A DNA stretch of 32,373 nt from Candidatus Thalassarchaeaceae archaeon (GTDB taxonomy: Archaea > Thermoplasmatota > Poseidoniia > Poseidoniales > Thalassarchaeaceae): contig JAQXEZ010000001.1 of NCBI GenBank assembly GCA_029250605.1, positions 66,498 through 98,870 on the forward strand. The letters run 5' to 3'. The notes under the pieces were generated by a model, which searched no databases, was not told the origin of the DNA, and was given only the letters and a program-made list of their open reading frames with translations. The first letter of the stretch is position 1. Each line of letters starts with the position of its first letter. The position numbers were made by a program, and so were the translations under genes. Positions 1-8,512 of the stretch are shown here, one piece after another.

Positions 1-1
1 A

Positions 2-2587
2 GAATTGGATAACCATGAGGTAAGAGAAGAGGAGACAGGGCCGGAGCAGGATGACGCCCCTCCACCACCTCCCGGTTTCCTAGAGGGGGAGCCGGAGCAG
101 GATGACGCCCCTCCACCACCTCCAATCGGATTCGACGCCCCTCCACCACCTCCTGGTTTCCTAGAGGAGCCGGAGCAGGATGTTGACGATTTTTCCTCGA
201 TTGACTCATTGGCTGATTCGTTATCACTACTGGAAAATGATTTCGATTCTGAGGGAGACAATAATCAGACAGAGATAAGTCAATCTTTCGAAATCCAAAC
301 TCAACCTGAACAACTCCGGTGGCCCGATGATGACAAACAAGATTCGGAAGCTATCTCGGAAGTGTCTCAAGCCATCAATGCCTTCGGACTTGTGAAAGAA
401 TCAGAATTCTCGCAATCCAATCCGATGAAACAAACTAGACCATCACCATTTCTCAGAACCTCATCGGAAGTTGACTCAATACCAGGTGACAAACTTCATG
501 CAACGCTGAGTGAAACTGAGGCCTCTGTGTTGAATCCCGATGGTACGATTAGAAAGCAGTCAATTGACGGGGAGTTGATACTTAGGAACTCGAGTAAGAA
601 GCACAGGGCATGGGATATTGAGGTTCATCTTGAATCAATTGACTCGACCGATTTCGGAGACAAGGTTTCTTCGGTAAAGGAACTTGACCCAACAGAGGAG
701 ACAGCCATTCCCTATACTGCTTCAGGAACGAGAATGCTTGTCCTGAAAGAGTCCATTGACACAGATAGTTCACGTAACGAGGAACCCAGTCTTTCACTGG
801 TTTACTCTGACTCGCCTCAGGAAATCGAAATTAATATCGAGATTGAGAATGTTTCACCAGCACCATTGTATGACGTCGAGGTAAAGAGGACTATACCGAA
901 ATCTTTCGTTCTTCCAGATGACAGGTTGTACAGCATAGAACAGGACTCGATTGTCTGGGATATTGGTAGGATGAATGTTGGGGAGATAAGGAACCTGTCA
1001 ATTTCAGCCAAGATAAATACCGAATCAATTGAGAAGATTAACGCAGGAGTGACATCGGCTACCTATTCGTCTGAAGCAACTGTCTCCAGAGCCAGATTCG
1101 AGAGGGTTAGCGGATCGGGTCGGCAGTTTTCTTATGTGAACGCCGAAGAAGATGATAGGCCCGGTGTTTGGCATTGTACCTGCGTTTTCGAAAACAAGTC
1201 TTCTTTCGTGGTTTCTCTTTCTGGGGCTACAGTTCGACTCGTTGGAAGGGAAGACGCGATTCTCGATGTCTCAGACATCAGACAAGATGTCCCTCCCGAG
1301 GGAAAATGGGATTCAATGGTTAAACGAGTAGAATCTGATGATCAGCCCAGCTTCACTCAAGAGATCAGGTTCTCAATTCTTCCTAGAGTCTCTGTTCAGT
1401 CATCCGGAACGATTGAATTAAAGGAGCAGCAATTAACTGTCCTGGATGCCGTTCTTCAGAAGAGATTCGATAAGTCTAGGATAAAATCTTACATTTCTTC
1501 TAATATTGAAACAGTAATTACCCTTGAGAACAATGGAACCTCTGAGATAAATGTTCTACGGGTTCTTGACGACGTGCCTGGAATTTTCGAAACACCTTCC
1601 GTCGGTGACATTTCAATAGAAATAGAGGGAACAGAACTCAAAGAAGAGCAATATCGAATAGATGTAGTGAAAGGAACCCAATTAGAGGATAAGCACGTGT
1701 CTCCAGATGGGGACGGGCACACCCTAAGGATGACAATCGGTACTTCGGCACCTCTTGGACTACAACCTGGAAAGGCCGTCGTAATTCGATATCCATTGAC
1801 TGCCCCCGATCCTTCTCCAAGCAATCAATTACTGGTCGCTCCGATCAAAGTCGATTTCAGCTCCGAGAGATTCGGTCCCGTTGCAACCAGGATGGTCCAG
1901 AGGCCACCCAAGATTTCAGTAGTACATAAGAGAAGAAACATCAGCACAGGGAAGGAGGTTTTCCCTGGAGGAAAGTCCGGGCAATATGAGATTATGCTGA
2001 TGTTTCACAATAGCTCCGATAGTGCACTTGACGATCTCGCACTTCATGACATCGTTCCCGGGACATTCACAATAGAGGAATCAATTGTGAGATCCGACAA
2101 GGAAGGAAAAAGAGAAGCATCGGTCACAAAGGAGTCTGCTCGAGATGGAACTCAGGTCACATGGGCTATCGGTAGGATCCTTCAAGGGGAGAGGATAGAA
2201 GTTCTGTACACCATCCAAGGGGATCCCGAAGCAGAGTACAAGGTTTCTGATGCTCAGGACTTCCACGGTGCTACATTCGGAGAAGAGGTCGATGAAGAGC
2301 CAAATGTCCCGCAATGGCTCGAGAAAGAGGCAGATCCCCTGCCGATTCCCTCTCAGGAGGTCATAGAAGTACCCTCAGAGGAACCAGAGGAATTCATGGA
2401 TGAAACTCTTGGATCCGAAGACGATGAAGGCGTAGGGAGGGAAGAGAACCAAGAAAATGACAAGCAAGAAAACGGAAACCCAGGGGAAGAAGAGGATGAA
2501 GGCAAAACTCGCCTTTGTCCCGCTTGCGGTTTCAAAGTCGACATGGGCTCTTCTATATGCGTAGTGTGCGGAAACACTCTTTCGTGA
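2..2587 (+). CDS. Partial protein: Pro-rich repeats, DUF11-like beta domains, C-terminal zinc ribbon
   Basis: The frame is open to the left edge, so the true start may lie outside; a TTG at 5 is the first possible start inside. About 860 residues are visible. Residues 15-60 are acidic and carry three copies of a DAPPPPP-type motif. Residues about 160-780 hold several beta-rich modules of about 100 residues with the DUF11-like pattern of a short Asn-containing strand, a 'D..P' segment and 'W.IGR...GE' (for example VWDIGRMNVGEIRNL and TWAIGRILQGERIEV). A Glu-rich linker leads to a C-terminal zinc ribbon with Cys at 838, 841, 852 and 855 (CPAC...CVVC). No signal peptide or membrane segment is visible, so a cytoplasmic location is inferred, which is unusual for DUF11-like modules. 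The function is not recognised. It precedes DUF106 by 60 bp on the same strand. Confidence 0.85.
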   Translation, partial: ELDNHEVREEETGPEQDDAPPPPPGFLEGEPEQDDAPPPPPIGFDAPPPPPGFLEEPEQDVDDFSSIDSLADSLSLLENDFDSEGDNNQTEISQSFEIQTQPEQLRWPDDDKQDSEAISEVSQAINAFGLVKESEFSQSNPMKQTRPSPFLRTSSEVDSIPGDKLHATLSETEASVLNPDGTIRKQSIDGELILRNSSKKHRAWDIEVHLESIDSTDFGDKVSSVKELDPTEETAIPYTASGTRMLVLKESIDTDSSRNEEPSLSLVYSDSPQEIEINIEIENVSPAPLYDVEVKRTIPKSFVLPDDRLYSIEQDSIVWDIGRMNVGEIRNLSISAKINTESIEKINAGVTSATYSSEATVSRARFERVSGSGRQFSYVNAEEDDRPGVWHCTCVFENKSSFVVSLSGATVRLVGREDAILDVSDIRQDVPPEGKWDSMVKRVESDDQPSFTQEIRFSILPRVSVQSSGTIELKEQQLTVLDAVLQKRFDKSRIKSYISSNIETVITLENNGTSEINVLRVLDDVPGIFETPSVGDISIEIEGTELKEEQYRIDVVKGTQLEDKHVSPDGDGHTLRMTIGTSAPLGLQPGKAVVIRYPLTAPDPSPSNQLLVAPIKVDFSSERFGPVATRMVQRPPKISVVHKRRNISTGKEVFPGGKSGQYEIMLMFHNSSDSALDDLALHDIVPGTFTIEESIVRSDKEGKREASVTKESARDGTQVTWAIGRILQGERIEVLYTIQGDPEAEYKVSDAQDFHGATFGEEVDEEPNVPQWLEKEADPLPIPSQEVIEVPSEEPEEFMDETLGSEDDEGVGREENQENDKQENGNPGEEEDEGKTRLCPACGFKVDMGSSICVVCGNTLS
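40..186 (+). repeat. In-frame direct repeats encoding poly-Pro/acidic units
   Basis: A segment reading GCCGGAGCAGGATGACGCCC followed by CTCCACCACCTCC recurs in two full copies (from about 40 and 90) and one rearranged copy (from about 134). They encode EPEQDDAPPPPP(GFLE) units. The units are nearly identical at the DNA level, which suggests recent slippage or duplication inside the first gene. Confidence 0.85.
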
Positions 2588-2647
2588 AGGCGTTTAATCG
2601 CTCTAATCTACCGAAGTGTTATTCTCGTCCTTTTATGCCGAAGCAAT

Positions 2648-3574
2648 ATGGCTCCAGCACAGGCAGGAGGTGATGCCCAAGCCGATGCCATGGCATCGAT
2701 GATGCTGCCTATGCTGATGCTACTCGGAATGATGGTCATGCTGATGTTCTACCCGGGCCTGAGGATCGGCCTCTCAGATGTAGCAGGATCAGTCCTAGAA
2801 CCAATGCTGCCCTTCCATCAGACGTATTTCGTCCCGACCGTTTTCATCGTCGGATCATCCATCATGGTAGTTAACACAATCATACGTTCCCTCTTCATGG
2901 ACCCACTTCAACAGGCTCACTTCTCTCATCGGAGCAGGCAAATTGGCAAGCAGTTGAGGGAGGCTAGGATGGCCAGGGATACAGCAATGGCCGACAAGAT
3001 GCAGACTATCCAGATGGAAATGATGCCAGAGCAGATGAAGATGCAATCTTCAATGATGAAACCAATGGTCTTTACTATGGTTTTCATTATTGCAATATTT
3101 AGCTGGATGGCTAGCTCTGTGGAGTCTTTCAGAGTTGGATTTGTTAGTTTACCTTGGGATCCAATGTGGAGCTTTAGCTCCAGAGTTCTGTGGATTTTCC
3201 CTGCATGGATATCGACTTACATAGCAATGAGCGCTCCTCTAGGTAGAATTATCGATCGGCACATCAAGTTACTTCGTTACTCCAGACATCCCCTAGTTCT
3301 ATCTGGGGATTCAATCCCAGAGCCCCTCATGTACATGCTAGATGATGAGAAGACTTCCTCGAACGCATCTTCCACTGTGCGTAGGTCCCAGCGGAGAGCA
3401 GGCCCAAGAAAGACCGGTATCTCCTCGAAGCATGACTCCCAGCGTAGGTCTGGGAACAAACATGCAGCTCCCCCTCGTGAGGGAGTAACATGTAACATTT
3501 GCAAATCGGACATGATTTCTAGGACACCAAAGGGGCTCCTAAGATGCGATGTATGTAGAAGCGAGTGGAGATGA
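2648..3574 (+). CDS. DUF106 family membrane insertase-like protein (EMC3/Oxa1 superfamily) with C-terminal zinc ribbon
   Basis: The 308-residue product is a DUF106 protein, the archaeal relative of EMC3/TMCO1 in the Oxa1/YidC superfamily, thought to help insert membrane proteins. The visible layout is a Met-rich TM1 (about 15-36), TM2 (about 60-80), a Met/Gln/Lys-rich amphipathic coiled coil (about 88-138), TM3 (about 139-157) and TM4 (about 176-196). A basic linker then leads to a zinc ribbon with Cys at 282, 285, 300 and 303 (CNIC...CDVC). The zinc ribbon is an addition to the core family fold. Its place directly before cmk and cbf5 matches the conserved archaeal order secY-adk-DUF106-cmk-cbf5. 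The start ATG at 2648 is supported because TM1 begins soon after it. A TATA-like TTATTC at 2619-2624 is about 26 bp upstream and would suit a leaderless transcript, but this is weak. Confidence 0.9.
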   Translation: MAPAQAGGDAQADAMASMMLPMLMLLGMMVMLMFYPGLRIGLSDVAGSVLEPMLPFHQTYFVPTVFIVGSSIMVVNTIIRSLFMDPLQQAHFSHRSRQIGKQLREARMARDTAMADKMQTIQMEMMPEQMKMQSSMMKPMVFTMVFIIAIFSWMASSVESFRVGFVSLPWDPMWSFSSRVLWIFPAWISTYIAMSAPLGRIIDRHIKLLRYSRHPLVLSGDSIPEPLMYMLDDEKTSSNASSTVRRSQRRAGPRKTGISSKHDSQRRSGNKHAAPPREGVTCNICKSDMISRTPKGLLRCDVCRSEWR

Positions 3575-3578
3575 TACT

Positions 3579-4112
3579 TTGCTCAGGGTCACGATCAGCG
3601 GACCCCCAGGGAGCGGGACATCGACGCTGGTATCCAGAATCGCATCATCTCGCGGATGGTCATCACTGAATGGGGGCGATGTTTTCAGGGATGAGGCCAG
3701 AACGAGGGGGCTAACAGTGGAGCAATTGAGCTCTGCGGCGAAGGAAGATCTGGATGTAGACCGGTCACTGGACTCACTCCTTCAGAAGCGCATGTCCTCA
3801 CCTGAGTCTCCGGAGATAGTAGAGAGCAGACTTAGCGGTTGGTGGGCGCATAAGAACAACCTCAATTGCCTGAGGGTCTGGGTAAAAGTTTCCGAGCAGG
3901 AGAGGGCGAGGAGGATTCAGAAGAGAGAGGGGGGTGACCTAGTGGAGTGCCTGAGGAAATCACAAAAGAGGCAGAAAGACGACATGGAGAGATACTCCAT
4001 CCTATATGGCATCGATCTTGATGACATGTCCCCCTACAGTCTGGTCATAGATGCGGATGAAAAGGATGAGTTGGAAGTTTTCCAGTCAGTAGACTCCGAA
4101 CTCGGTAGGTGA
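3579..4112 (+). CDS. cmk: Cytidylate kinase, archaeal type
   Basis: Phosphorylates CMP/dCMP with ATP in pyrimidine nucleotide metabolism. The sequence opens with the P-loop ISGPPGSGTSTL, typical of archaeal CMK and followed by the family's 'GDVFR..A...G' segment. An Arg-rich lid-like region comes later (about residues 115-135, RARRIQKREGG). With the start chosen here the protein has 177 residues, close to the usual 180-190. An ATG at 3549 would add ten residues and overlap DUF106 by 26 nt. I prefer the TTG at 3579 because it follows the DUF106 stop by 4 nt, has a GGAG motif at 3567-3570, and puts the P-loop at the normal distance (M-L-R-V-T-I-S-G). The gene ends 4 nt before cbf5, so the three genes are probably one transcript. 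Confidence 0.9.
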   Translation: MLRVTISGPPGSGTSTLVSRIASSRGWSSLNGGDVFRDEARTRGLTVEQLSSAAKEDLDVDRSLDSLLQKRMSSPESPEIVESRLSGWWAHKNNLNCLRVWVKVSEQERARRIQKREGGDLVECLRKSQKRQKDDMERYSILYGIDLDDMSPYSLVIDADEKDELEVFQSVDSELGR

Positions 4113-4116
4113 TTGA

Positions 4117-5097
4117 ATGGAAAAACAAGAGAACTGGCTGGTAGACGAATCTGCAACAACAAACCAGTCCTTCGGTTGCATGCCCTACGAGCGTCCACTA
4201 GAAGAACTCCTTGAGTGTGGCATTATACTGGTTGACAAGCCATCCGGGCCATCCAGCCATCAACTTGCAGCGTGGGCCCGCTCTATGTTGGGCATCAATA
4301 GGATCGGGCATGGCGGCACCCTGGATCCATTCGCAACCGGACTTCTGACCCTATTATGCGGCAGATCAACAAAGATCACTGGAGAACTACTGAAGAAACC
4401 CAAGAGCTATGTCGCAGTAATCCGATTCAAGAATCCGATAGGAGGACCAGAACTGCACGAGCTTGTTTCTAAGATGCAGGGCGAGATATACAACGTACCC
4501 CCTAAGGAGTCGGCAGTGAAGATTCAGGTTAGGTCACGGAAAGTCACAAAATCAAACCTGATTCAGACTGAAGAAGGTGACAGAGTCCATCTCCTTTCCA
4601 TCGATTGCGAAGCAGGAACCTACATCCGAACTCTGATTCGGGACTTGGGACTACTATCCAGTAACGACTGTGAGTTGTTGGAACTCCATCGTTCTAGGAC
4701 TGGCTCTCTTGACGATCAAATGGCATGTAATATGCAACAGCTAGCCGATGCAGTCTTCCTGTGGCGTGAGCATGACGATCCTCGAGGACTCTCGAAACTC
4801 ATCTCTCCAGTAGAGGCTGTCTTGGAGGGGATGCCTGAGATAATCATCAAGGACGGCGCAGTGGCTGCTCTTTCTCACGGTGCTCCACTTGCAAGGCCAG
4901 GAATTGTTTCGGTTCCCAAGGGCCTGCTCTCTGGGGGGACGGTCCTCCTCTCAAGCCTCAAAGGTGAGGCTGTGGCAATCGCCGAACTCACTGTCGACTC
5001 CGACTCCATCCCCGGGATGGATTCTGGTCAAGTCGCTATACCCAAGACAGTAATCATGCAACCCGGGTCCTACCCGCAGACCTGGTCGAAGGAGTAA
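4117..5097 (+). CDS. cbf5: H/ACA-guided rRNA pseudouridine synthase Cbf5 (TruB/dyskerin family)
   Basis: Catalytic subunit of the H/ACA ribonucleoprotein that converts uridine to pseudouridine in rRNA, working with L7Ae, Nop10 and Gar1. The 326-residue product shows the entry motif VDKPSGPSSHQ (39-49), the catalytic motif GHGGTLDPFATG with the nucleophile Asp at 70, the PPKESAVKI..R.R motif (about 128-143) and AGTYIRTLIRDLG near 170. The C-terminal roughly 85 residues fit a PUA domain (IIKDGAVAALSHGAPLARPG). Length and the archaeal-type PUA tail favour Cbf5 over bacterial TruB. It lies 4 nt after cmk. The N-terminal 30 residues, rich in Glu, are also typical of archaeal Cbf5. Confidence 0.95.
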   Translation: MEKQENWLVDESATTNQSFGCMPYERPLEELLECGIILVDKPSGPSSHQLAAWARSMLGINRIGHGGTLDPFATGLLTLLCGRSTKITGELLKKPKSYVAVIRFKNPIGGPELHELVSKMQGEIYNVPPKESAVKIQVRSRKVTKSNLIQTEEGDRVHLLSIDCEAGTYIRTLIRDLGLLSSNDCELLELHRSRTGSLDDQMACNMQQLADAVFLWREHDDPRGLSKLISPVEAVLEGMPEIIIKDGAVAALSHGAPLARPGIVSVPKGLLSGGTVLLSSLKGEAVAIAELTVDSDSIPGMDSGQVAIPKTVIMQPGSYPQTWSKE

Positions 5098-5110
5098 TCC
5101 GCTAAGCGGA
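5098..5110. repeat. Short perfect inverted repeat after cbf5
   Basis: TCCGCT-A-AGCGGA begins one base after the cbf5 TAA stop. The arms are 6 bp around a single base, so a real RNA hairpin would open the inner pairs. It may help end transcription together with the T-rich stretch CTAATTTTCAATATCATCATTTTC downstream (about 5149-5172), which suits archaeal T-tract termination. The rest of the 205-bp convergent spacer holds nothing I recognise. Confidence 0.35.
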
Positions 5111-5302
5111 CTCGTGCTCTTCGTAGATCCATTCGTCTGTTTCCAGCCTAATTTTCAATATCATCATTTTCTCACACACCACCGCATTCGCGGCCTAAGC
5201 CACTAGTGCAGTAGTTAGGTTTCGCTTTCGATCCCTGTATAACCATTCCCTAGTTTGCTATGATTATCAGCCAAACGTCAGCCAATTTCTGCCAAAAGCC
5301 GA

Positions 5303-7669
5303 CTATTTCCTACGTTGGAAATCCTTTTTCAACGACTTTGGCCCCAGTTGAAATGCAGCTAGCGAAATCGTCACCACTAGCAATGAGATTATGACAACAG
5401 TTGCACCCTTGCCCCCACTCCCAGAGTCTACCTCGGAATCTTCCACTGGAATGGTGATATCGAGGTGGTTGTTCCCCTCTAAGGTCTCTTCGATCGAGTT
5501 CGTCCCATCAATTTCAATTTGGAAAGTAGCAATCTCAGAGGTTTCCATAAATTGCAAATCGCAGATTGCCATTTTCAGATCCCCAGGCCCCAAATCAGAA
5601 ATTGCCCCTGTCCCGACTAAGATTCCATCAATCCTGCAGTAGAATGTGACATTCTGCGCAGAGCCCCTTCCTTGGTTACGAATGAAACCAATAATCTCGA
5701 TCACATCACCATTTGCTAGCATCTGTGACTCCGATCCACCGACCCTAATCTCAACTGACTCGACTAGTAAATCCGGCTTTGCTGTGACAAAGACAACGAT
5801 ATTCCTCGAAACTACTGACGTTCCGTCACTTATTGAGATGTTCAGAATGTGTTCCCCAATTTCCACCGGCTCTATCAGTATGGTTCCGTTCTCACTCACT
5901 GCGGCCCAAGACTTACTCGTAGTGATAGTTAGCTGTGATGTGTCTGGATCGAGTAAATCAGGTGTAAACTCGTGTGATTCCCCTAGTTCAATGTATAGGG
6001 TACTTGGGATATGGACTATTTGCGGAGGGTCCAGAACTTCTTGAATTTCCACAGAAAATGACCCTTCCCATGAATTTCCTGCTTCGTCATTTACTGTAAC
6101 AAAGACTTGAGCTATGCCATTCTCTTCTTCTCCTGGTTCGATTGTCAGTGAGCTCCCTTCTCCAGTAGCCTTGAGAAGATCGCCATCTGATGTCGACGCA
6201 CTTACAATGAGGTCGTTGGAGTCGGTAAAGTCATCTGAGCATATGGGCGATAGGGGGATAATCTGCCCCCCGCCATCCTCAACTAGTACCAAGTCTCCGA
6301 TTTCCTCGCAGAATGGGTCTCTGTCCCATTCAATGGAGAATCCTCCAGTAATTGACATCGAACTAATATGAACAATCGTATTCTCCGCGGTTCCGTTGGA
6401 TGACCATTGGAATCTAGTCGCAACTCCGAACCTCAGCTCCTCACCTTCCATAGGTAGGGCATGCCCGATTGGGACGGAGACTACGAATTGTCCGGGATCC
6501 ATCTCCTCGGAGTGGACCAGGTAATTTCCTACTGCGAACAAGATATTGCTGGATTCCCCTGAAAGTCCAGCGAAACCTCCAGAAACCCTTCCTGTGACCA
6601 CCAAATGAGGATCGTTAATGTCAACTCTTGCACCAGAAATGCAACCTTCATCGACTTCTACTCTGAAATGTTGTTCCGAATTTGAGGGCCCTATCAGCTT
6701 ACCAGATTGGATTACATGGTATTCCCCGCCAGATTCTACTGATGAAATCCAGATCGTGTGATTCCCCTCTCCAAAGATATGGATCCTACCTAAATCCTGA
6801 TTGGGAGGCGGGGTGATTTGGAACTCCCACAAACCACTCTCAGAACTATTTGGGGTTAGTCCACAGGTACTATGAGAAAGTCCAGTGATATTTCCCTCGT
6901 ATGGTCCGATGTCTATTACTGGGACTTCATCTAGAATGACGGAGTGATCCGCTCTGGCGTTCTCGAACGAGAACCAAGGCTTGTGGAATTTAACCCTCAG
7001 CCCGACAGCATCGACCCTCACCTCTGAGTCATCAGCACCCTGGTTGTCTGATACGTAGTCAACGTTGAATTGCGTTTGTTCCAACTTTGCCCAATCCCAC
7101 TCGACGAGACTATCCAGATTCAGAACCAGGGGGTTACTCATCCTGTTCACGGCACTGATGGTCCTTGCAAACGTCGTAACCAAGATGTCAGATCCTTGGT
7201 TTTGCAGAATTACGTTGACCTCATCACTGGGTAGCTCATCTGGTATTGAAATATGCAGAACTAGGGAAACATTCTCGATTTCCATTGAATGCAATCCTGT
7301 GAAACTGTACCCCCCCATCGTTATGTCCGGTCCCTTGGACCATGAGTAGAATCCGTCAGGTTCGCCGAATGTTGCATTGCAGTCTGCACATCCACTACTA
7401 GCCCAAGAGGTGTATTCATCGAAGTTGTCCGGTCTGGAATGGGTGAAGGACATCTCACCATCAGCAATCATCCCAATCGTGTAGTCAGCCTGCTCCAAAG
7501 TGAATCCCTTTGTGCTGCTGAACGACCAATCGGCACTATTCTGGAAACTACCTGCTTCGAGAATCTCGACTTGCTCAGAAGATATCACAGAATCGCCAGA
7601 AGCAATAGGGGAGAGCAGAGCAATCACTGTCACTAATGCGAGGGCTGAGGCGGTCCTGTTATCCCTCAT
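5303..7669 (-). CDS. Membrane-anchored surface protein with Ig-like and CARDB domains
   Basis: Predicted exported protein of 788 residues. With the start at the ATG ending at 7669 it begins MRDNRTASALALVTVIALL, a signal peptide with a cut near IASGDS. A frame extension to 7756 would add 29 hydrophilic residues before the signal and is less likely. The long middle is beta-rich and Asn-sequon-rich. A cadherin/Ig-like module ('DPPQIVHIPSTLYIELGE') precedes a CARDB domain (about residues 630-740, 'LLVESVEIRVGG..GD.IEI.G.IRNQGRGSAQNV', ending 'ETLEGNNHLDI'). A Gly/Ser linker, one transmembrane helix (TVVIISLLVVTISLAAFQLG) and a basic tail end the protein, so it is held in the membrane with the bulk outside. 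The ligand is unknown. The gene is divergent from tRNA-His and convergent with cbf5. Confidence 0.85.
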   Translation of the reverse strand: MRDNRTASALALVTVIALLSPIASGDSVISSEQVEILEAGSFQNSADWSFSSTKGFTLEQADYTIGMIADGEMSFTHSRPDNFDEYTSWASSGCADCNATFGEPDGFYSWSKGPDITMGGYSFTGLHSMEIENVSLVLHISIPDELPSDEVNVILQNQGSDILVTTFARTISAVNRMSNPLVLNLDSLVEWDWAKLEQTQFNVDYVSDNQGADDSEVRVDAVGLRVKFHKPWFSFENARADHSVILDEVPVIDIGPYEGNITGLSHSTCGLTPNSSESGLWEFQITPPPNQDLGRIHIFGEGNHTIWISSVESGGEYHVIQSGKLIGPSNSEQHFRVEVDEGCISGARVDINDPHLVVTGRVSGGFAGLSGESSNILFAVGNYLVHSEEMDPGQFVVSVPIGHALPMEGEELRFGVATRFQWSSNGTAENTIVHISSMSITGGFSIEWDRDPFCEEIGDLVLVEDGGGQIIPLSPICSDDFTDSNDLIVSASTSDGDLLKATGEGSSLTIEPGEEENGIAQVFVTVNDEAGNSWEGSFSVEIQEVLDPPQIVHIPSTLYIELGESHEFTPDLLDPDTSQLTITTSKSWAAVSENGTILIEPVEIGEHILNISISDGTSVVSRNIVVFVTAKPDLLVESVEIRVGGSESQMLANGDVIEIIGFIRNQGRGSAQNVTFYCRIDGILVGTGAISDLGPGDLKMAICDLQFMETSEIATFQIEIDGTNSIEETLEGNNHLDITIPVEDSEVDSGSGGKGATVVIISLLVVTISLAAFQLGPKSLKKDFQRRK

Positions 7670-7773
7670 CGCAACGAACGAAGGCTTTCTTGGCTTCAAG
7701 GCGTTGGTACTAGGCTCATAGGTTGCCAGCATAACTGTTGAAATACGGGCTGACACACGACTGACTTACTTCT

Positions 7774-7849
7774 GGCTGTGATGGTGTAGCGGTTAGCACG
7801 GTGGGTTGTGGTCCCGCCGGCCCGGGTTCGAGTCCCGGTCACGGCCCCA
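7774..7849 (+). tRNA. tRNA-His (GTG anticodon)
   Basis: A full cloverleaf can be folded. The acceptor stem GCTGTGA (7775-7781) pairs with TCACGGC (7839-7845), with an encoded extra G-1 at 7774 opposite C73 at 7846, the His identity pair. The D stem is GTGT/GCAC. The anticodon stem GTGGG/CCCGC has loop TTGTGGT, giving anticodon GTG. The T arm is CCGGG-TTCGAGT-CCCGG. CCA is encoded at 7847-7849. No intron is seen. The 3' end is only 2 nt from the stop codon of the convergent ribA gene. A weak TATA-like GAAATAC (about 7740-7746) lies some 30 bp upstream. Confidence 0.97.
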
Positions 7850-7851
7850 GG

Positions 7852-8505
7852 TTATTCCTTTCCGAGGGATTCTTCACTGATCTTGTGACCCATTCTTCTT
7901 GCTTTGGTTGAGAGGTAGTCTACGTTCCCATCTCCCACGCCCGCAACTAATGGCATTCTCTCGACCACGTTTATTCCGTACTCCGAAAGCTGTTCCACCT
8001 TGTCCGGGTTGTTCGTCATCAGGTTCACCTTGTCTATTCCGACCGACCCTAGCATCTCAGATGCGATTCCATAGTCCCTGGCATCCGCTGGATGGCCCAG
8101 CATTAGGTTCGCCTCCAAAGTGTCAGCACCTCTGTCTTGCAGGTTGTATGCCTGAATCTTTGCATGTAGGCCAATTCCTCTGCCCTCCTGCCTTAGGTAG
8201 ATTAAGCACCCCCAACCAATCTCTTGGATCAACCCCATTGCTGCATGTAATTGGGGTCCACAGTCGCATCTAAGGCTGCTGAAAGCATCTCCTGTAAGGC
8301 ATTCAGAATGAACTCTGACTAGGACTGGGTCTGGGCCCTCCATGTCTCCGAGCAGAAGTGCAACATGGTCTAGACCGGTCTCTTCTTCGTGAAATACTCT
8401 GATTCTGAACTCCCCGTGTTCGGTGGGTAGGCGGGCATCAGCTGGGACCTCGCCTATTTCGTAAATCCGTCCAGCGTTCATGAACACCCGAAGTGAAATC
8501 CTCAT
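7852..8505 (-). CDS. ribA: GTP cyclohydrolase II (riboflavin biosynthesis)
   Basis: Converts GTP to 2,5-diamino-6-ribosylamino-4(3H)-pyrimidinone 5'-phosphate, formate and pyrophosphate, the first step of riboflavin/F420-type deazaflavin precursor synthesis. The zinc-binding set is clear in SECLTGD..SSLRCDCG (three Cys). The active-site segment YLRQEGRGIGL, the ARDYGIA segment and the LMTNNPDK motif are all present. About 217 residues with no DHBP synthase domain makes it a stand-alone RibA. The ATG ending at 8505 is chosen because AGGA lies about 6 nt before it and it follows the upstream stop by 7 nt. The frame could extend to 8523 (overlapping the upstream gene) or begin at 8481. Most archaea use the unrelated GTP cyclohydrolase III, so this bacterial-type enzyme suggests transfer. 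Confidence 0.93.
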   Translation of the reverse strand: MRISLRVFMNAGRIYEIGEVPADARLPTEHGEFRIRVFHEEETGLDHVALLLGDMEGPDPVLVRVHSECLTGDAFSSLRCDCGPQLHAAMGLIQEIGWGCLIYLRQEGRGIGLHAKIQAYNLQDRGADTLEANLMLGHPADARDYGIASEMLGSVGIDKVNLMTNNPDKVEQLSEYGINVVERMPLVAGVGDGNVDYLSTKARRMGHKISEESLGKE

Positions 8506-8512
8506 TTGAATC

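Noticed and set aside
5098-5302. A small gene in the convergent spacer
   Set aside because: No frame with a credible start, length or motif; the spacer looks like transcription-end sequence.
7670-7756. N-terminal extension of the CARDB protein
   Set aside because: It would put 29 hydrophilic residues before a clear signal peptide; the ATG ending at 7669 places the signal at the start.
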